64,000 bases of DNA, from the NCBI RefSeq assembly GCF_014648275.1, contig NZ_BMQU01000002.1, forward strand, positions 328,558 through 392,557. The letters are read 5' to 3'. The position numbers were made by a program, and so were the translations under genes. Under the pieces are notes generated by a model, which saw nothing but the letters and a program-made list of their open reading frames with translations, was not told where the DNA came from and ran no database searches. Source of the DNA: Pseudomonas laurentiana (GTDB lineage: Bacteria > Pseudomonadota > Gammaproteobacteria > Pseudomonadales > Pseudomonadaceae). Each line of letters starts with the position of its first letter. The stretch's first letter is position 1. This document shows, piece by piece, positions 8,891-17,289 of this stretch.

Positions 8891-9625
8891 ATGATCGATG
8901 TACAGAAAACCGCCCTGATCGTCAGCGCACATTCCGCCGATTTCGTCTGGCGCGCAGGCGGCGCCATCGCCCTGCATGCCGCACACGGCTATGCGGTGCA
9001 TATCGTCTGCCTGTCGATGGGTGAACGCGGTGAGTCTGCCAAGCTGTGGCGCAAGGGCGACATGACCGAGGAGCGGGTCAAGGCCGTGCGCCGTGACGAA
9101 GCCCTGGCCGCAGCAGAGGTATTGGGTGCCAGCGTCGAGTTCTTCGACATTGGCGACTACCCGATGCGGGCCGACAACGACACGCTGTTCCGCCTGGCGG
9201 ATGTGTTTCGTCGACTGCAACCCGCGTTTGTCCTCAGTCATTCGCTGAAAGACCCCTACAACTATGATCACCCCCTGGCCATGAACCTGACTCAGGAGGC
9301 CCGTATCATCGCCCAGGCCGAAGGCTACAACCCCGGCGAAAAAATCCTCGGGGCGCCGCCGGTCTACAGCTTCGAGCCGCACCAACCAGAGCAATGCGAG
9401 TGGCGCCCGGATGTGTTCCTCGACATCACGGAGGTGTGGGACAAGAAATACGCGGCGATCCAGTGCATGGCCGGCCAGGAACACCTCTGGGAGTACTACA
9501 CCCGTGTGGCCTTGCAGCGGGGCGTACAGGCCAAACGCAATGTCGGCATCACCTCCAGCCGCAACATCGTCTACGCCGAAGGTTACCAGAGCCTCTTTCC
9601 GCGGGTTACGGAGCACCTGGCATGA
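8891..9625 (+). CDS. galB: 4-oxalomesaconate hydratase, PIG-L/LmbE fold
   Basis: A 244-residue PIG-L-type metalloenzyme. The family AHPDDE motif is replaced by AHSADF (residues about 13-18), and the second motif is [10 protein letters not shown], as in the GalB branch that hydrates rather than deacetylates. In the gallate pathway it converts 4-oxalomesaconate (enol or keto form) to 4-carboxy-4-hydroxy-2-oxoadipate. A strong AGGAGG precedes the ATG. The stop overlaps the galC start (ATGA), so the two are translationally coupled. Confidence 0.9.
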   Translation: MIDVQKTALIVSAHSADFVWRAGGAIALHAAHGYAVHIVCLSMGERGESAKLWRKGDMTEERVKAVRRDEALAAAEVLGASVEFFDIGDYPMRADNDTLFRLADVFRRLQPAFVLSHSLKDPYNYDHPLAMNLTQEARIIAQAEGYNPGEKILGAPPVYSFEPHQPEQCEWRPDVFLDITEVWDKKYAAIQCMAGQEHLWEYYTRVALQRGVQAKRNVGITSSRNIVYAEGYQSLFPRVTEHLA

Positions 9626-10338
9626 GCACGCTGATCGGAAAAACCGGGATTGTCGTGCGCAATGCACCACGTGCCGACGCCACGTTGATCGACGAACTGG
9701 GACGCTTCGGCGTGGCCACGGTGCATGAAGCACAGGGGCGCAAGGGGCTGCTCGGCGCTTCGCTGCGGCCCATCCAGCAAGGGGTGTCGGTCAGCGGCTC
9801 GGCCGTCACGGTGCTGGTGGCACCGGGCGACAACTGGATGTTTCATGTCGCCGTCGAACAGTGCCGACCAGGCGATGTTCTGGTCGTGGCGCCCAGCTCA
9901 CCCTGCACGGACGGCTATTTCGGCGACTTGCTGGCCACCTCGCTCAAGGCGCGTGGTGTACGCGCACTGGTGATCGATGCCGGCATCCGTGACAGCCACA
10001 CACTGCGGCAGATGGGTTTCCCGGTCTGGTCCAGCGCCATCAACGCTCAGGGTACGGTGAAAGAAGTGCTGGGTTCGGTCAACCTGCCGCTCGTCTGCGC
10101 CGGCCAGTTGATCAACCCGGGGGATGTCCTGGTGGGCGACGACGATGGTGTCGTGGTCGTACGCCATAACGATGTGCATCAGGTCGTAGAGGCCACACGC
10201 AAACGCGCTGATCTGGAGGAGCAAAAGCGTGTCCGCCTGGCCAATGGCGAACTCGGCCTGGACCTCTACAACATGCGTCAGCGCTTGGCCGAAAAGGGCC
10301 TGCGCTACGTCGATAGCCTGGACGAACTGGAGGGCTGA
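9622..10338 (+). CDS. galC: 4-carboxy-4-hydroxy-2-oxoadipate aldolase
   Basis: A 238-residue class II pyruvate aldolase of the HMG/CHA aldolase (RraA-like) fold. The start ATG at 9622 overlaps the galB stop; a longer upstream reading frame is only the shadow of galB. Typical segments include [17 protein letters not shown] near the start, the active-site loop [20 protein letters not shown] and [18 protein letters not shown]. It cleaves 4-carboxy-4-hydroxy-2-oxoadipate to pyruvate and oxaloacetate, the last step of the gallate route. galD follows two bases after its stop. Confidence 0.93.
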   Translation: MSTLIGKTGIVVRNAPRADATLIDELGRFGVATVHEAQGRKGLLGASLRPIQQGVSVSGSAVTVLVAPGDNWMFHVAVEQCRPGDVLVVAPSSPCTDGYFGDLLATSLKARGVRALVIDAGIRDSHTLRQMGFPVWSSAINAQGTVKEVLGSVNLPLVCAGQLINPGDVLVGDDDGVVVVRHNDVHQVVEATRKRADLEEQKRVRLANGELGLDLYNMRQRLAEKGLRYVDSLDELEG

Positions 10339-10340
10339 GC

Positions 10341-11417
10341 ATGAGCCAGGTACGTATACCTTGCCTGCTGATGCGCGGCGGCACCTCCAAGGGTGCCTAC
10401 TTCCTGGCCAGCGACCTTCCCAGCCAGCCGACACAGCGCGATCGCCTGTTGCTTGCGGTCATGGGCTCACCGGACAAACGCCAGATCGATGGCATTGGCG
10501 GCAGCGACCCGCTCACCAGCAAGGTCGCCATCATCAAGCCGTCTGAGCGAGCCGATGCCGACGTTGACTACCTGTTTGCCCAGGTGCTGGTGGATGAACC
10601 CCGGGTGGATTACGGCCAGAACTGCGGCAACATCCTTGCGGGTGTCGGCCCGTTCGCCATCGAAAAGGGTCTGGTCGCGATTCACGCAGCCATCACACCG
10701 GTACGGATCTTCATGGAAAACACGGGGCAAATCGCGGTCGCGCAGGTGCCGACACCGAACGGTGCCATCTGCTACGCCGGCGACACCCGGATTGACGGCG
10801 TACCCGGTCAGGCCGCGCCCGTACTTATCGAGTTCTCGGATGTCGCCGGCTCCAGTTGCGGCGCCTTGCTGCCGACCGGCAATGCGTGTGATGTGTTCGA
10901 CGGTGTCGAAGTGACCTGCATCGACAACGGCATGCCGGTGGTGCTGGTACGTGCCGCAGACCTGGGTTGCAGCGGCGAGGAAAGCCCAGAACAACTGGAG
11001 GCCAACACGACGCTGAAGGCCCGCCTTGAGTCGATCCGCCTGCACGCAGGGCCGCGCATGAACCTGGGTGACGTGAGCACGCGCAATGTGCCGAAAATGT
11101 GCCTGATCGCACCGGCGCAGTCGGGGGGCGCTATCAACACCCGCTCGTTCATCCCCCACCGCTGCCACAGCGCTATCGGCGTGTTCGGCGCCGTGAGTGC
11201 GGCCACCGCCTGCCTGATCGAAGGTTCTGTCGCACACTCGATCGCGCACATACCGGACGGCGAGGTAAAACGGATATCGGTGGAGCACCCAAGCGGCGAA
11301 TTCAGCGTCGAAATCCGTCTGCACGACGGCCAGATCGCCGGCTGCGGCCTGATTCGTACCGCCAGGCTATTGTTCGAGGGAAGGGTCTGTGTACCGGAAT
11401 CGCTGTCGCGGCAGTGA
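10341..11417 (+). CDS. galD: 4-oxalomesaconate tautomerase (PrpF family)
   Basis: A 358-residue PrpF/GalD-family isomerase with the diagnostic opening PCLLMRGGTSKGAYFLASDL, the central motif VDYGQNCGNILAGVGPFAIE and the second-half motif FIPHRCHSAIGVFGAVSAAT; the two halves each form a diaminopimelate-epimerase-like lobe. It interconverts keto and enol 4-oxalomesaconate between GalA and GalB. It is last in galBCD. Nothing recognisable lies in the 105 bp after it before the convergent small gene. Confidence 0.93.
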   Translation: MSQVRIPCLLMRGGTSKGAYFLASDLPSQPTQRDRLLLAVMGSPDKRQIDGIGGSDPLTSKVAIIKPSERADADVDYLFAQVLVDEPRVDYGQNCGNILAGVGPFAIEKGLVAIHAAITPVRIFMENTGQIAVAQVPTPNGAICYAGDTRIDGVPGQAAPVLIEFSDVAGSSCGALLPTGNACDVFDGVEVTCIDNGMPVVLVRAADLGCSGEESPEQLEANTTLKARLESIRLHAGPRMNLGDVSTRNVPKMCLIAPAQSGGAINTRSFIPHRCHSAIGVFGAVSAATACLIEGSVAHSIAHIPDGEVKRISVEHPSGEFSVEIRLHDGQIAGCGLIRTARLLFEGRVCVPESLSRQ

Positions 11418-11522
11418 GCATGGACGATGGGGTTGCACGGTGGTGGCGGGCCAGCTGACAAAGGGAGCGCTTGGTTTCATACCCAACGGTGACTTTGCCA
11501 GCGGCATCGCGCCCATCACAGG

Positions 11523-11801
11523 CTATTTGGCGATCACTGCGGCGAGTAACGGCGCCGCCTGCTCATCGGTCAGTGCGGGGTGAATATCCATGGTCATGAG
11601 GTCGGTCCATTCGAGCGCCCATTTCTGCATGAGCGCGGCATCGTTGGCCTCCGCGATGCCGACACCGGTCATGCGTCCGATGGCATGCCAGCGTCCCAGC
11701 ATGGTCACACCTGCGGGTGGCGCCCCTCCCGTCTTGAGAAACCGTTCGATTGCCGCGTTACGACGTTCCGACGAAATTGACCAACTGACAATGAATAACA
11801 T
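11523..11801 (-). CDS. Small DUF3303-like protein
   Basis: A 92-residue protein starting MLFIVSWSISSERRNAAIER, preceded by a perfect AGGAGGT ribosome site that decides the start at 11801 over longer frames. The body (GVTMLGRWHAIGRMTGVGIA and ALEWTDLMTMDIHPALTDEQ) fits the ferredoxin-like DUF3303 family of small stress- or dimer-barrel-like proteins. No catalytic residues can be named. It is convergent to galD and unlikely to be part of gallate catabolism. Confidence 0.75.
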   Translation of the reverse strand: MLFIVSWSISSERRNAAIERFLKTGGAPPAGVTMLGRWHAIGRMTGVGIAEANDAALMQKWALEWTDLMTMDIHPALTDEQAAPLLAAVIAK

Positions 11802-12014
11802 CGGCCACCTCCTGCCAGGCATTGGCACCTGTTTCTTGGTCGCGTACCGAGTGTGCGTCACCACCCGGATGCGCTGCGGTTTGCACATTCAACCCTGAAT
11901 GAACGGAAGCACTGCTCCCTTTTGAAGGCATAGCAGCCGCAAGTCCTTTGCGTACGACCACTGATCCTCTTTGCGCAGCCCCGCGCGCCAGTTCAAACCC
12001 GTAATGCTTCAGGT

Positions 12015-12470
12015 TCACGGCGTCACTTGGTAGCCGCGTTGCTGCATGCATGTGCTGTAGGCAGAGGATGTGCTTGTCTGGTCTGCAGTGCGCCGGTCTT
12101 GACGCCGCTCCTGACGCTGCCGTGATCCACCTACCGCCATCCCGGCTACTGCGGCATTCTTGGCCTGGTTCTGCCGGTAGTCTTGCTTGATGTCATCGTC
12201 TACCCGGTCATACACCTCGTCATGCTGACGCATACGCGCCCCGGCAACCGCCGCCCCCGCGACCGCGCCGGTAGCGGCACCACGGGCGCGGCCACCCGAT
12301 TGCGTAGTGTTGGTGCTGCTGGTGCTGCCAGCCTGTGCCTGACAGGCGCTGATGTCCTGCTGGACAGTCTCCGGAGACTGGCCCTTGAGCGGTGTGACGG
12401 TCTCGGCCGTGGCGCCAAGAGAAAACAGCGAGAGGAGCACTGCGACATAGGGAACACGAGAAACATTCAT
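12015..12470 (-). CDS. Secreted glycine-zipper protein
   Basis: A 151-residue protein from ATG 12470 with a signal peptide (MNVSRVPYVAVLLSLFSLGA, cleavage near TAETV). A glycine-zipper stretch follows (GRARGAATGAVAGAAVAGAR, residues about 60-79), then a charged Q/R-rich segment and a C-terminal YSTCMQQRGYQVTP. A YMGG-like glycine-zipper envelope protein is the closest description; the zipper could insert in or lie along the membrane. Two cysteines (one in DISACQAQ, one near the C terminus) may form a disulfide. The ribosome site is weak. Function unknown. Confidence 0.75.
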   Translation of the reverse strand: MNVSRVPYVAVLLSLFSLGATAETVTPLKGQSPETVQQDISACQAQAGSTSSTNTTQSGGRARGAATGAVAGAAVAGARMRQHDEVYDRVDDDIKQDYRQNQAKNAAVAGMAVGGSRQRQERRQDRRTADQTSTSSAYSTCMQQRGYQVTP

Positions 12471-12641
12471 GAGGACCCCACTGCTGATCAACATGGTTCG
12501 AGTCTTTAAGTCTAACCTCACGACTCACCCATGCTGGCCATGCCAGACACGCGGTGATGATCCGGGTACAACGGGATTCAGCCCACCACTGACAAGCCTG
12601 CCCAGCCACTGAATCAGCGAGTTAAATAAGTATTAATATCA

Positions 12642-12660
12642 ATTGATAATACGTATCAAT
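12642..12660. promoter_or_regulatory. Candidate Fur box upstream of the fecI-like gene
   Basis: ATTGATAATACGTATCAAT is a perfect 7-5-7 inverted repeat, AT-rich and similar to the Fur consensus GATAATGATAATCATTATC. It lies about 50 bp before the ECF sigma gene, where Fur normally represses iron-responsive fecI genes. Metal specificity cannot be decided from the site alone. Confidence 0.55.
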
Positions 12661-12707
12661 AGAATTAATATCGCCGCGCTTGCTGGTCGTCATCGTGTTT
12701 AACGAGC

Positions 12708-13223
12708 GTGGTCGTTGTGTCAGAACACCGTCAAAAACTTGAGCTCTACCTCTCACACCGCAAGGCGCTGGTGGAGTATGCGTCGCCGATCGTCGGCTGC
12801 CGGTCCAAGGCCGAAGACGTGGTTCAAGAGGCCTGGCTGCGTTTCAGTGACATCAATGCCGATCGAACACCTTTGGTTCAACCCGTGGGTTACCTCTACC
12901 GTATTGTGCGTAATCTCGCCATTGACCTGAACCGGCGCCTCACCCGGGAAAACCCTCACCCCGCCAGCGAGGACGAACTCGAAGGGTTGCCTTCCGAGAA
13001 TCCTTCGCCAGAATGTGAAGCCCTCTACAACGATGAGTTGCAGCAGCTTCAAAATGCCCTGGCCCAGTTACCCGAACGATCTCGCCAGGCATTTGTCATG
13101 CACCGGTTGCACGGCATGACGTTCAAGGACATCGCACAACACCTGGGCATTTCCTTGAGCCTTGCCCATCAACTCGTTCGGGACGCCCTCACCTACTGCG
13201 CGGAGCAATTGAGTGATGACTGA
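12708..13223 (+). CDS. FecI-type ECF sigma factor
   Basis: About 171 residues with ECF sigma region 2 (VEYASPIVGCRSKAEDVVQE, then YLYRIVRNLAIDLNRR) and region 4 (LPERSRQAFVMHRLHGMTFK, HLGISLSLAHQLVRDAL), as in FecI/PvdS iron-starvation sigmas. The start is GTG 12708 or GTG 12717; neither has a strong ribosome site. A FecR-like gene and a FecA-like receptor follow, so it should direct RNA polymerase to the receptor promoter when the receptor senses its ligand. A Fur-like palindrome lies upstream. Confidence 0.9.
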   Translation: MVVVSEHRQKLELYLSHRKALVEYASPIVGCRSKAEDVVQEAWLRFSDINADRTPLVQPVGYLYRIVRNLAIDLNRRLTRENPHPASEDELEGLPSENPSPECEALYNDELQQLQNALAQLPERSRQAFVMHRLHGMTFKDIAQHLGISLSLAHQLVRDALTYCAEQLSDD

Positions 13224-13252
13224 CAACACACCACCGGCACACCTGCATCCGA

Positions 13253-14290
13253 ATGCAACAGGTGCCGCCCTCACGCGCTCCAATCCCCGTGCTTGAGCCG
13301 CGCACCGAAGCACCCGCAGTGGTGTGCGATCGCCCCAAGGATCCGGTCTGGGAAATGGCCCTGGACTGGCTGCTGCGCATGCAGGAACAACCCGGTGACC
13401 CGGTTCTGCACCGTCGGCTGCATACCTGGCTCGAGGCATCCCCAGCGCATCTGCGGGCCTATCGCAAAGCTGAGAAAGTCTGGCGGATGAGCGGGCAACT
13501 GATGAACAGCCCACTGCTCGACTGTTCCCTGCCTGCGCCGGCTAACCCGCCACGCGCGCGACGCCACTGGCTGCGCCGGAGGGTCGTCAGTAGCGCTGTG
13601 GCCGCCTGCGCAATGCTGCTGGTACTACCCGACTGGCAAGGCATCACGGCCGATTACAGCAGCCCTGTCGGCGAGCACCGCCAAGTCACCCTGGCCGATG
13701 GCAGCGTAGTGGAACTGGACAGCGGCAGCGCTATCGATGTCCAGTTCAGCGCTGATAAACGCCAGGTAACCTTGCTGCGCGGGCATGCGTTCTTCTCCGT
13801 CCAGCCCCAGCCTCAGCGCGTGTTTCAGGTAGCCGCCGAAGCAATAACCGTTACCGTCACAGGCACCGCCTTTGCGGTGGAACTGTCGCCCGATACCGTT
13901 GATGTGAGTGTGGCAAACGGCTCAGTCAACGTTGCCGACCAACGTCGCCACGACGCAACACTGGAACCGCTCAAACCCGGTCAGCGCATCAGCTTCTTGC
14001 GTCAGGGCGAGGGTGTTCAACGAGCGCCCATCCCGGTGGATCAGATTGCCGCCTGGCGCCAGTGGCAGCTAGTGGTGATCGACCAGCCCGTGAGTGACAT
14101 CGTTGCGCGCTTGCGTGCATATCAACCCGGGCTGATCGTGCTCAACGACGACGCGCTGGGCAAACGCCGGATAACCGCTGCACTCGACTTGCGCTCGCCA
14201 CAGCAAGCGCTACGAGCAGCCATTGCGCCGCTGGGTGGCCAGGTGAAGACCTTAAGCCCCTATGTATTAAGGGTGTCCGGCGCCGACTGA
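13253..14290 (+). CDS. FecR-type anti-sigma/sigma-regulator membrane protein
   Basis: About 345 residues: a cytoplasmic DUF4880-like domain (VWEMALDWLLRMQEQPGDPV, LHTWLEASPAHLRAYRKAEK), one membrane segment near residue 110 (VVSSAVAACAMLLVLPDW), then a periplasmic FecR domain (GEHRQVTLADGSVVELDSGS, VTVTGTAFAVEL) and a C-terminal STN-like part. It relays the receptor signal to the sigma factor. The start is uncertain: ATG 13253 lacks a ribosome site, while an ATG overlapping the fecI stop (13216) opens only 26 codons in another frame. A frameshift or a short leader peptide is possible. Confidence 0.88.
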   Translation: MQQVPPSRAPIPVLEPRTEAPAVVCDRPKDPVWEMALDWLLRMQEQPGDPVLHRRLHTWLEASPAHLRAYRKAEKVWRMSGQLMNSPLLDCSLPAPANPPRARRHWLRRRVVSSAVAACAMLLVLPDWQGITADYSSPVGEHRQVTLADGSVVELDSGSAIDVQFSADKRQVTLLRGHAFFSVQPQPQRVFQVAAEAITVTVTGTAFAVELSPDTVDVSVANGSVNVADQRRHDATLEPLKPGQRISFLRQGEGVQRAPIPVDQIAAWRQWQLVVIDQPVSDIVARLRAYQPGLIVLNDDALGKRRITAALDLRSPQQALRAAIAPLGGQVKTLSPYVLRVSGAD

Positions 14291-14351
14291 GCCGGCGCAC
14301 TCCCCTACAGCTCCAGCGCAGCCTCCACTGACCTGCTATCCGCTATCCAGC

Positions 14352-14384
14352 AATCGCCGTTTCATCGATTCGGCGATTTTTTTG
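14352..14384 (+). terminator. Rho-independent terminator after fecR
   Basis: AATCGCCG pairs with CGGCGATT around an 11-base loop and is followed by a run of Ts. It separates the fecI-fecR transcript from the receptor gene, which therefore needs its own promoter. Confidence 0.85.
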
Positions 14385-14393
14385 TTTATTTCT

Positions 14394-14420
14394 GGAAATT
14401 TCGAAAGACCGAGCGTCGTT
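14394..14420 (+). promoter_or_regulatory. Candidate FecI-type promoter of the TonB receptor
   Basis: Directly after the terminator, GGAAAT (14394-14399) is followed 17 bases later by CGTT (14417-14420). GGAAAT is the -35 element of the E. coli fecA promoter and the 17-base spacing agrees. It lies about 65 bp before the receptor start, as expected for the target of the neighbouring sigma factor. Confidence 0.55.
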
Positions 14421-14484
14421 AACCTGAATGCCACTGATAAGGATTCGCATTGGCGAGTCCGAATTTCACGTCACAGGTGCATGA

Positions 14485-17289
14485 ATGTCTCGCTCGAAGC
14501 GTTTTGCCTACTCCGCGTCGCCGTCTCTCTTGCCAAGGTCCAGCCTGCTAACCCTGCTGATGGCGATGCCATGCCTGGCGCAGAGTGCGCCTACAGAAAC
14601 CACTTCGCACCTGCTGGCGCCTTCGGCACAACGCGCCTACTCGTTCGACATACCTGCTGGCTCACTGAGCAACGCGCTCATGCTGTTTGCCCGGCAGTCC
14701 GGCGTACAAGTCAGTGTCGAGAGTGCATTGCTGCACGGGCTTTCCTCACGGCCTGTCCATGGTCAGATCGACCTGGAACACGCGCTGGAGCAACTGCTCG
14801 CCGGCAGTAACCTTGCCTGGCAACACAGCACCGACAACGCACTCTCTATCCACCGGCGCGAAGCGGTCGATGTGCTGCAGTTGGACAGCACCCGCGTCGA
14901 TAGCCAGGCCGCTGAGTACCAGGCTGATCGGACCATCGACCGGCGGACCATCACATCACTGCCCAGCGGCAACGGTGACATCACCAGCCTGTTGCGAACC
15001 AACCCCAGCGTGCAGTTCGACGACGGCCAGCTCACGGGCAAGGCCCCCGGGGAGATCGGCCCGGCCAACGTCAGTATCAATGGAGCCCGTTACTGGCAGA
15101 ACCTGTTTGTGGTCGATGGCATGAGCATAAACAACGATATCGATCCTGGTTCGACAACCAACAATTATGACCAGGTTGAGGGCCGCAGCCAGGGCCTGGC
15201 ACTGGACACCGATCTACTGGAAGAGATCAAGGTGTATGACAGCAACGTGCCGGCTGCCTACGGCGGTTTCAATGGAGGGGTGATTGAGGCCAATACCCGT
15301 ACCCCCAGCAAAGAACTGCATGGCAAAGTGTCGACCCAAATGAGCCGCTCATCCTGGACCCGCTATCACCTGGACAAGGACGATCCGGCCCTGGATGAGT
15401 TCGAGGCTGGATACGGTACTGGCAATCAACCTGAGTTCGACAAAGTCATCACCCGCGCCACGCTAGAAGGTCACCTGACCGACACGTTTGGCTTGATGGG
15501 CAGTTTTTCGCGCAAGGATTCCACCATTCCGACCCGTACCTTTGCCCTGAGCCACCATTCGGCGCAAGCCAACGAGGAGCACGAACAGACCCGCCGGATC
15601 GACAACTACTTCCTCAAATCGGTCTGGCAGATCAACGATGACTGGGGCCTGGACGTCAGCCTGACCCATGCGCCGGAAACCGCGCACACCTATGGCAACA
15701 ATGCGTTGTATTCGGCCAGGGACACCACGGCCGGCGGCAACAGCATCGCCGCACGGTTGGTGTGGAACGCACCGCTGGCCAGGGTCGAACAGAACCTGAG
15801 CTGGAGCCAACTGGAAAACTCCCGCTCATCCGAGTCTGATTACCTCATCGCCTGGCGCTCTTCGACCACCAAGAACTGGAGCAACTCGACCACCGCCAGT
15901 GAAGGTGGCCTGGGAGACATCGAGCAGGAACAGAACAACCTGAGCTACAAGCTCAAGGCGGACTGGAACAGCTTCCGCACCTTTAGCCTTGAGCACACGT
16001 TGCAAACCGGCCTGGAGCTGTCACACAGCTCAACAGCCTACGACCGCTCATCGCCCTATACCAGCTACAGCGTCTCGGGGATGACCAAGACGTCTACCTG
16101 TGTTGGCGACGATCCGTTGTGCTCGATCGGCAAGACCGTCAACGGCTGGGACGGACAATATGCACGAACCAAAACCGTCACCCAAGGCAAAATAGACTTC
16201 GATACCCAGTCCTGGGCGCTGTTCCTTCAAGACGATATGCGCTGGGGACGCGTGAAGATCAGGCCTGGCGTACGTGTCGACGCCGATGACTACATGAACA
16301 CCACCACGGTTGCCCCGCGCCTGGCGGTGGAACTGGACGTGTTTGGCGACGGCCAGACCCGAATCACCGGCGGTGCCAACCGCTATTACGGACGCAACCT
16401 CTCCGCCTATCGTCTGCGCGATGGGGTCGCCGCCCTGCAAAGCTACTACACCCGTGCCAGCCAGACCTCGGAATGGGTCTACACGTCCCGCGTGGCCAAC
16501 GGCGCCAAATTCAACGAGCTGGATGTACCCTACGACGATGAGTTGACCCTGGGCCTGACACACATCCAATGGAACACCGAGTTCGCGCTGAAGTACGTCA
16601 ACCGCAAAGGCCATGACCAGATTTCGCGGGCATGGGGCGCTCAGATCGGTCAGCCCAGTACCGACACCCACGTACTGGCCAGCAACTACTTCACCTATTA
16701 CAACGGCGGTGAAAGCGAATCCGACATCTACACCTTGACCATCACCCCGCTGCGCGACTTCGCCTTATGGGGCACGCGCAGCAGCGGCCAGTTGGCGCTC
16801 GACTGGACCAAGGTGCAAAGCTCAGGCCTGTCCGATTACACCACCAGCATTGGCCTGCTGTATGTCGACGATCCGATCATTCAGTACCAGGGCACGTTCA
16901 TGAACTATTCGGACCGTCCTGCGGAGAACTACAACCGGCCCTGGACCGTGCGCCTGACCACCCTCACGGAGATTCCCCAACTTAACCTCAACTGGGGCAA
17001 CTTCCTGCGTTACCGCGATGGTTACCGGCGCATTGCCGGCACCGGTGAGACGGTCGCTTACAACGGCCAACAGGTGCGCGTCTGGGAAGAAACCGATTAC
17101 GCCGCCGCACTGACCTGGGACACCCGACTGGCCTGGGAGCTGCCTACCGCCAAGGATCAGGCACTGTTCGTCAATCTGGATGTCAGCAACCTGCTGGACA
17201 AGGCCATCGTCAGCAACACGGACAGTGACGACATTGCCACTTACGAGGTGGGCCGCCAGTTCATGGTTGAAGTGGGGTACCGGTTTTGA
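14485..17289 (+). CDS. FecA-like TonB-dependent outer-membrane receptor/transducer
   Basis: 934 residues. A signal peptide precedes an N-terminal STN signalling domain (about 50-125, FDIPAGSLSNALMLFARQSG to GSNLAWQHSTDNALSI), then a plug (about 160-270, NVSINGARYWQNLFVVDGMS, AAYGGFNGGVIEANTRTP) and a 22-strand barrel ending VGRQFMVEVGYRF with terminal Phe. The STN domain plus upstream FecI/FecR identifies a cell-surface signalling receptor. The ligand is unknown: the downstream di-haem peroxidase resembles copper-peptide (methanobactin) or haem-linked systems more than a ferric siderophore system. Its stop overlaps the next gene. Confidence 0.93.
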   Translation: MSRSKRFAYSASPSLLPRSSLLTLLMAMPCLAQSAPTETTSHLLAPSAQRAYSFDIPAGSLSNALMLFARQSGVQVSVESALLHGLSSRPVHGQIDLEHALEQLLAGSNLAWQHSTDNALSIHRREAVDVLQLDSTRVDSQAAEYQADRTIDRRTITSLPSGNGDITSLLRTNPSVQFDDGQLTGKAPGEIGPANVSINGARYWQNLFVVDGMSINNDIDPGSTTNNYDQVEGRSQGLALDTDLLEEIKVYDSNVPAAYGGFNGGVIEANTRTPSKELHGKVSTQMSRSSWTRYHLDKDDPALDEFEAGYGTGNQPEFDKVITRATLEGHLTDTFGLMGSFSRKDSTIPTRTFALSHHSAQANEEHEQTRRIDNYFLKSVWQINDDWGLDVSLTHAPETAHTYGNNALYSARDTTAGGNSIAARLVWNAPLARVEQNLSWSQLENSRSSESDYLIAWRSSTTKNWSNSTTASEGGLGDIEQEQNNLSYKLKADWNSFRTFSLEHTLQTGLELSHSSTAYDRSSPYTSYSVSGMTKTSTCVGDDPLCSIGKTVNGWDGQYARTKTVTQGKIDFDTQSWALFLQDDMRWGRVKIRPGVRVDADDYMNTTTVAPRLAVELDVFGDGQTRITGGANRYYGRNLSAYRLRDGVAALQSYYTRASQTSEWVYTSRVANGAKFNELDVPYDDELTLGLTHIQWNTEFALKYVNRKGHDQISRAWGAQIGQPSTDTHVLASNYFTYYNGGESESDIYTLTITPLRDFALWGTRSSGQLALDWTKVQSSGLSDYTTSIGLLYVDDPIIQYQGTFMNYSDRPAENYNRPWTVRLTTLTEIPQLNLNWGNFLRYRDGYRRIAGTGETVAYNGQQVRVWEETDYAAALTWDTRLAWELPTAKDQALFVNLDVSNLLDKAIVSNTDSDDIATYEVGRQFMVEVGYRF

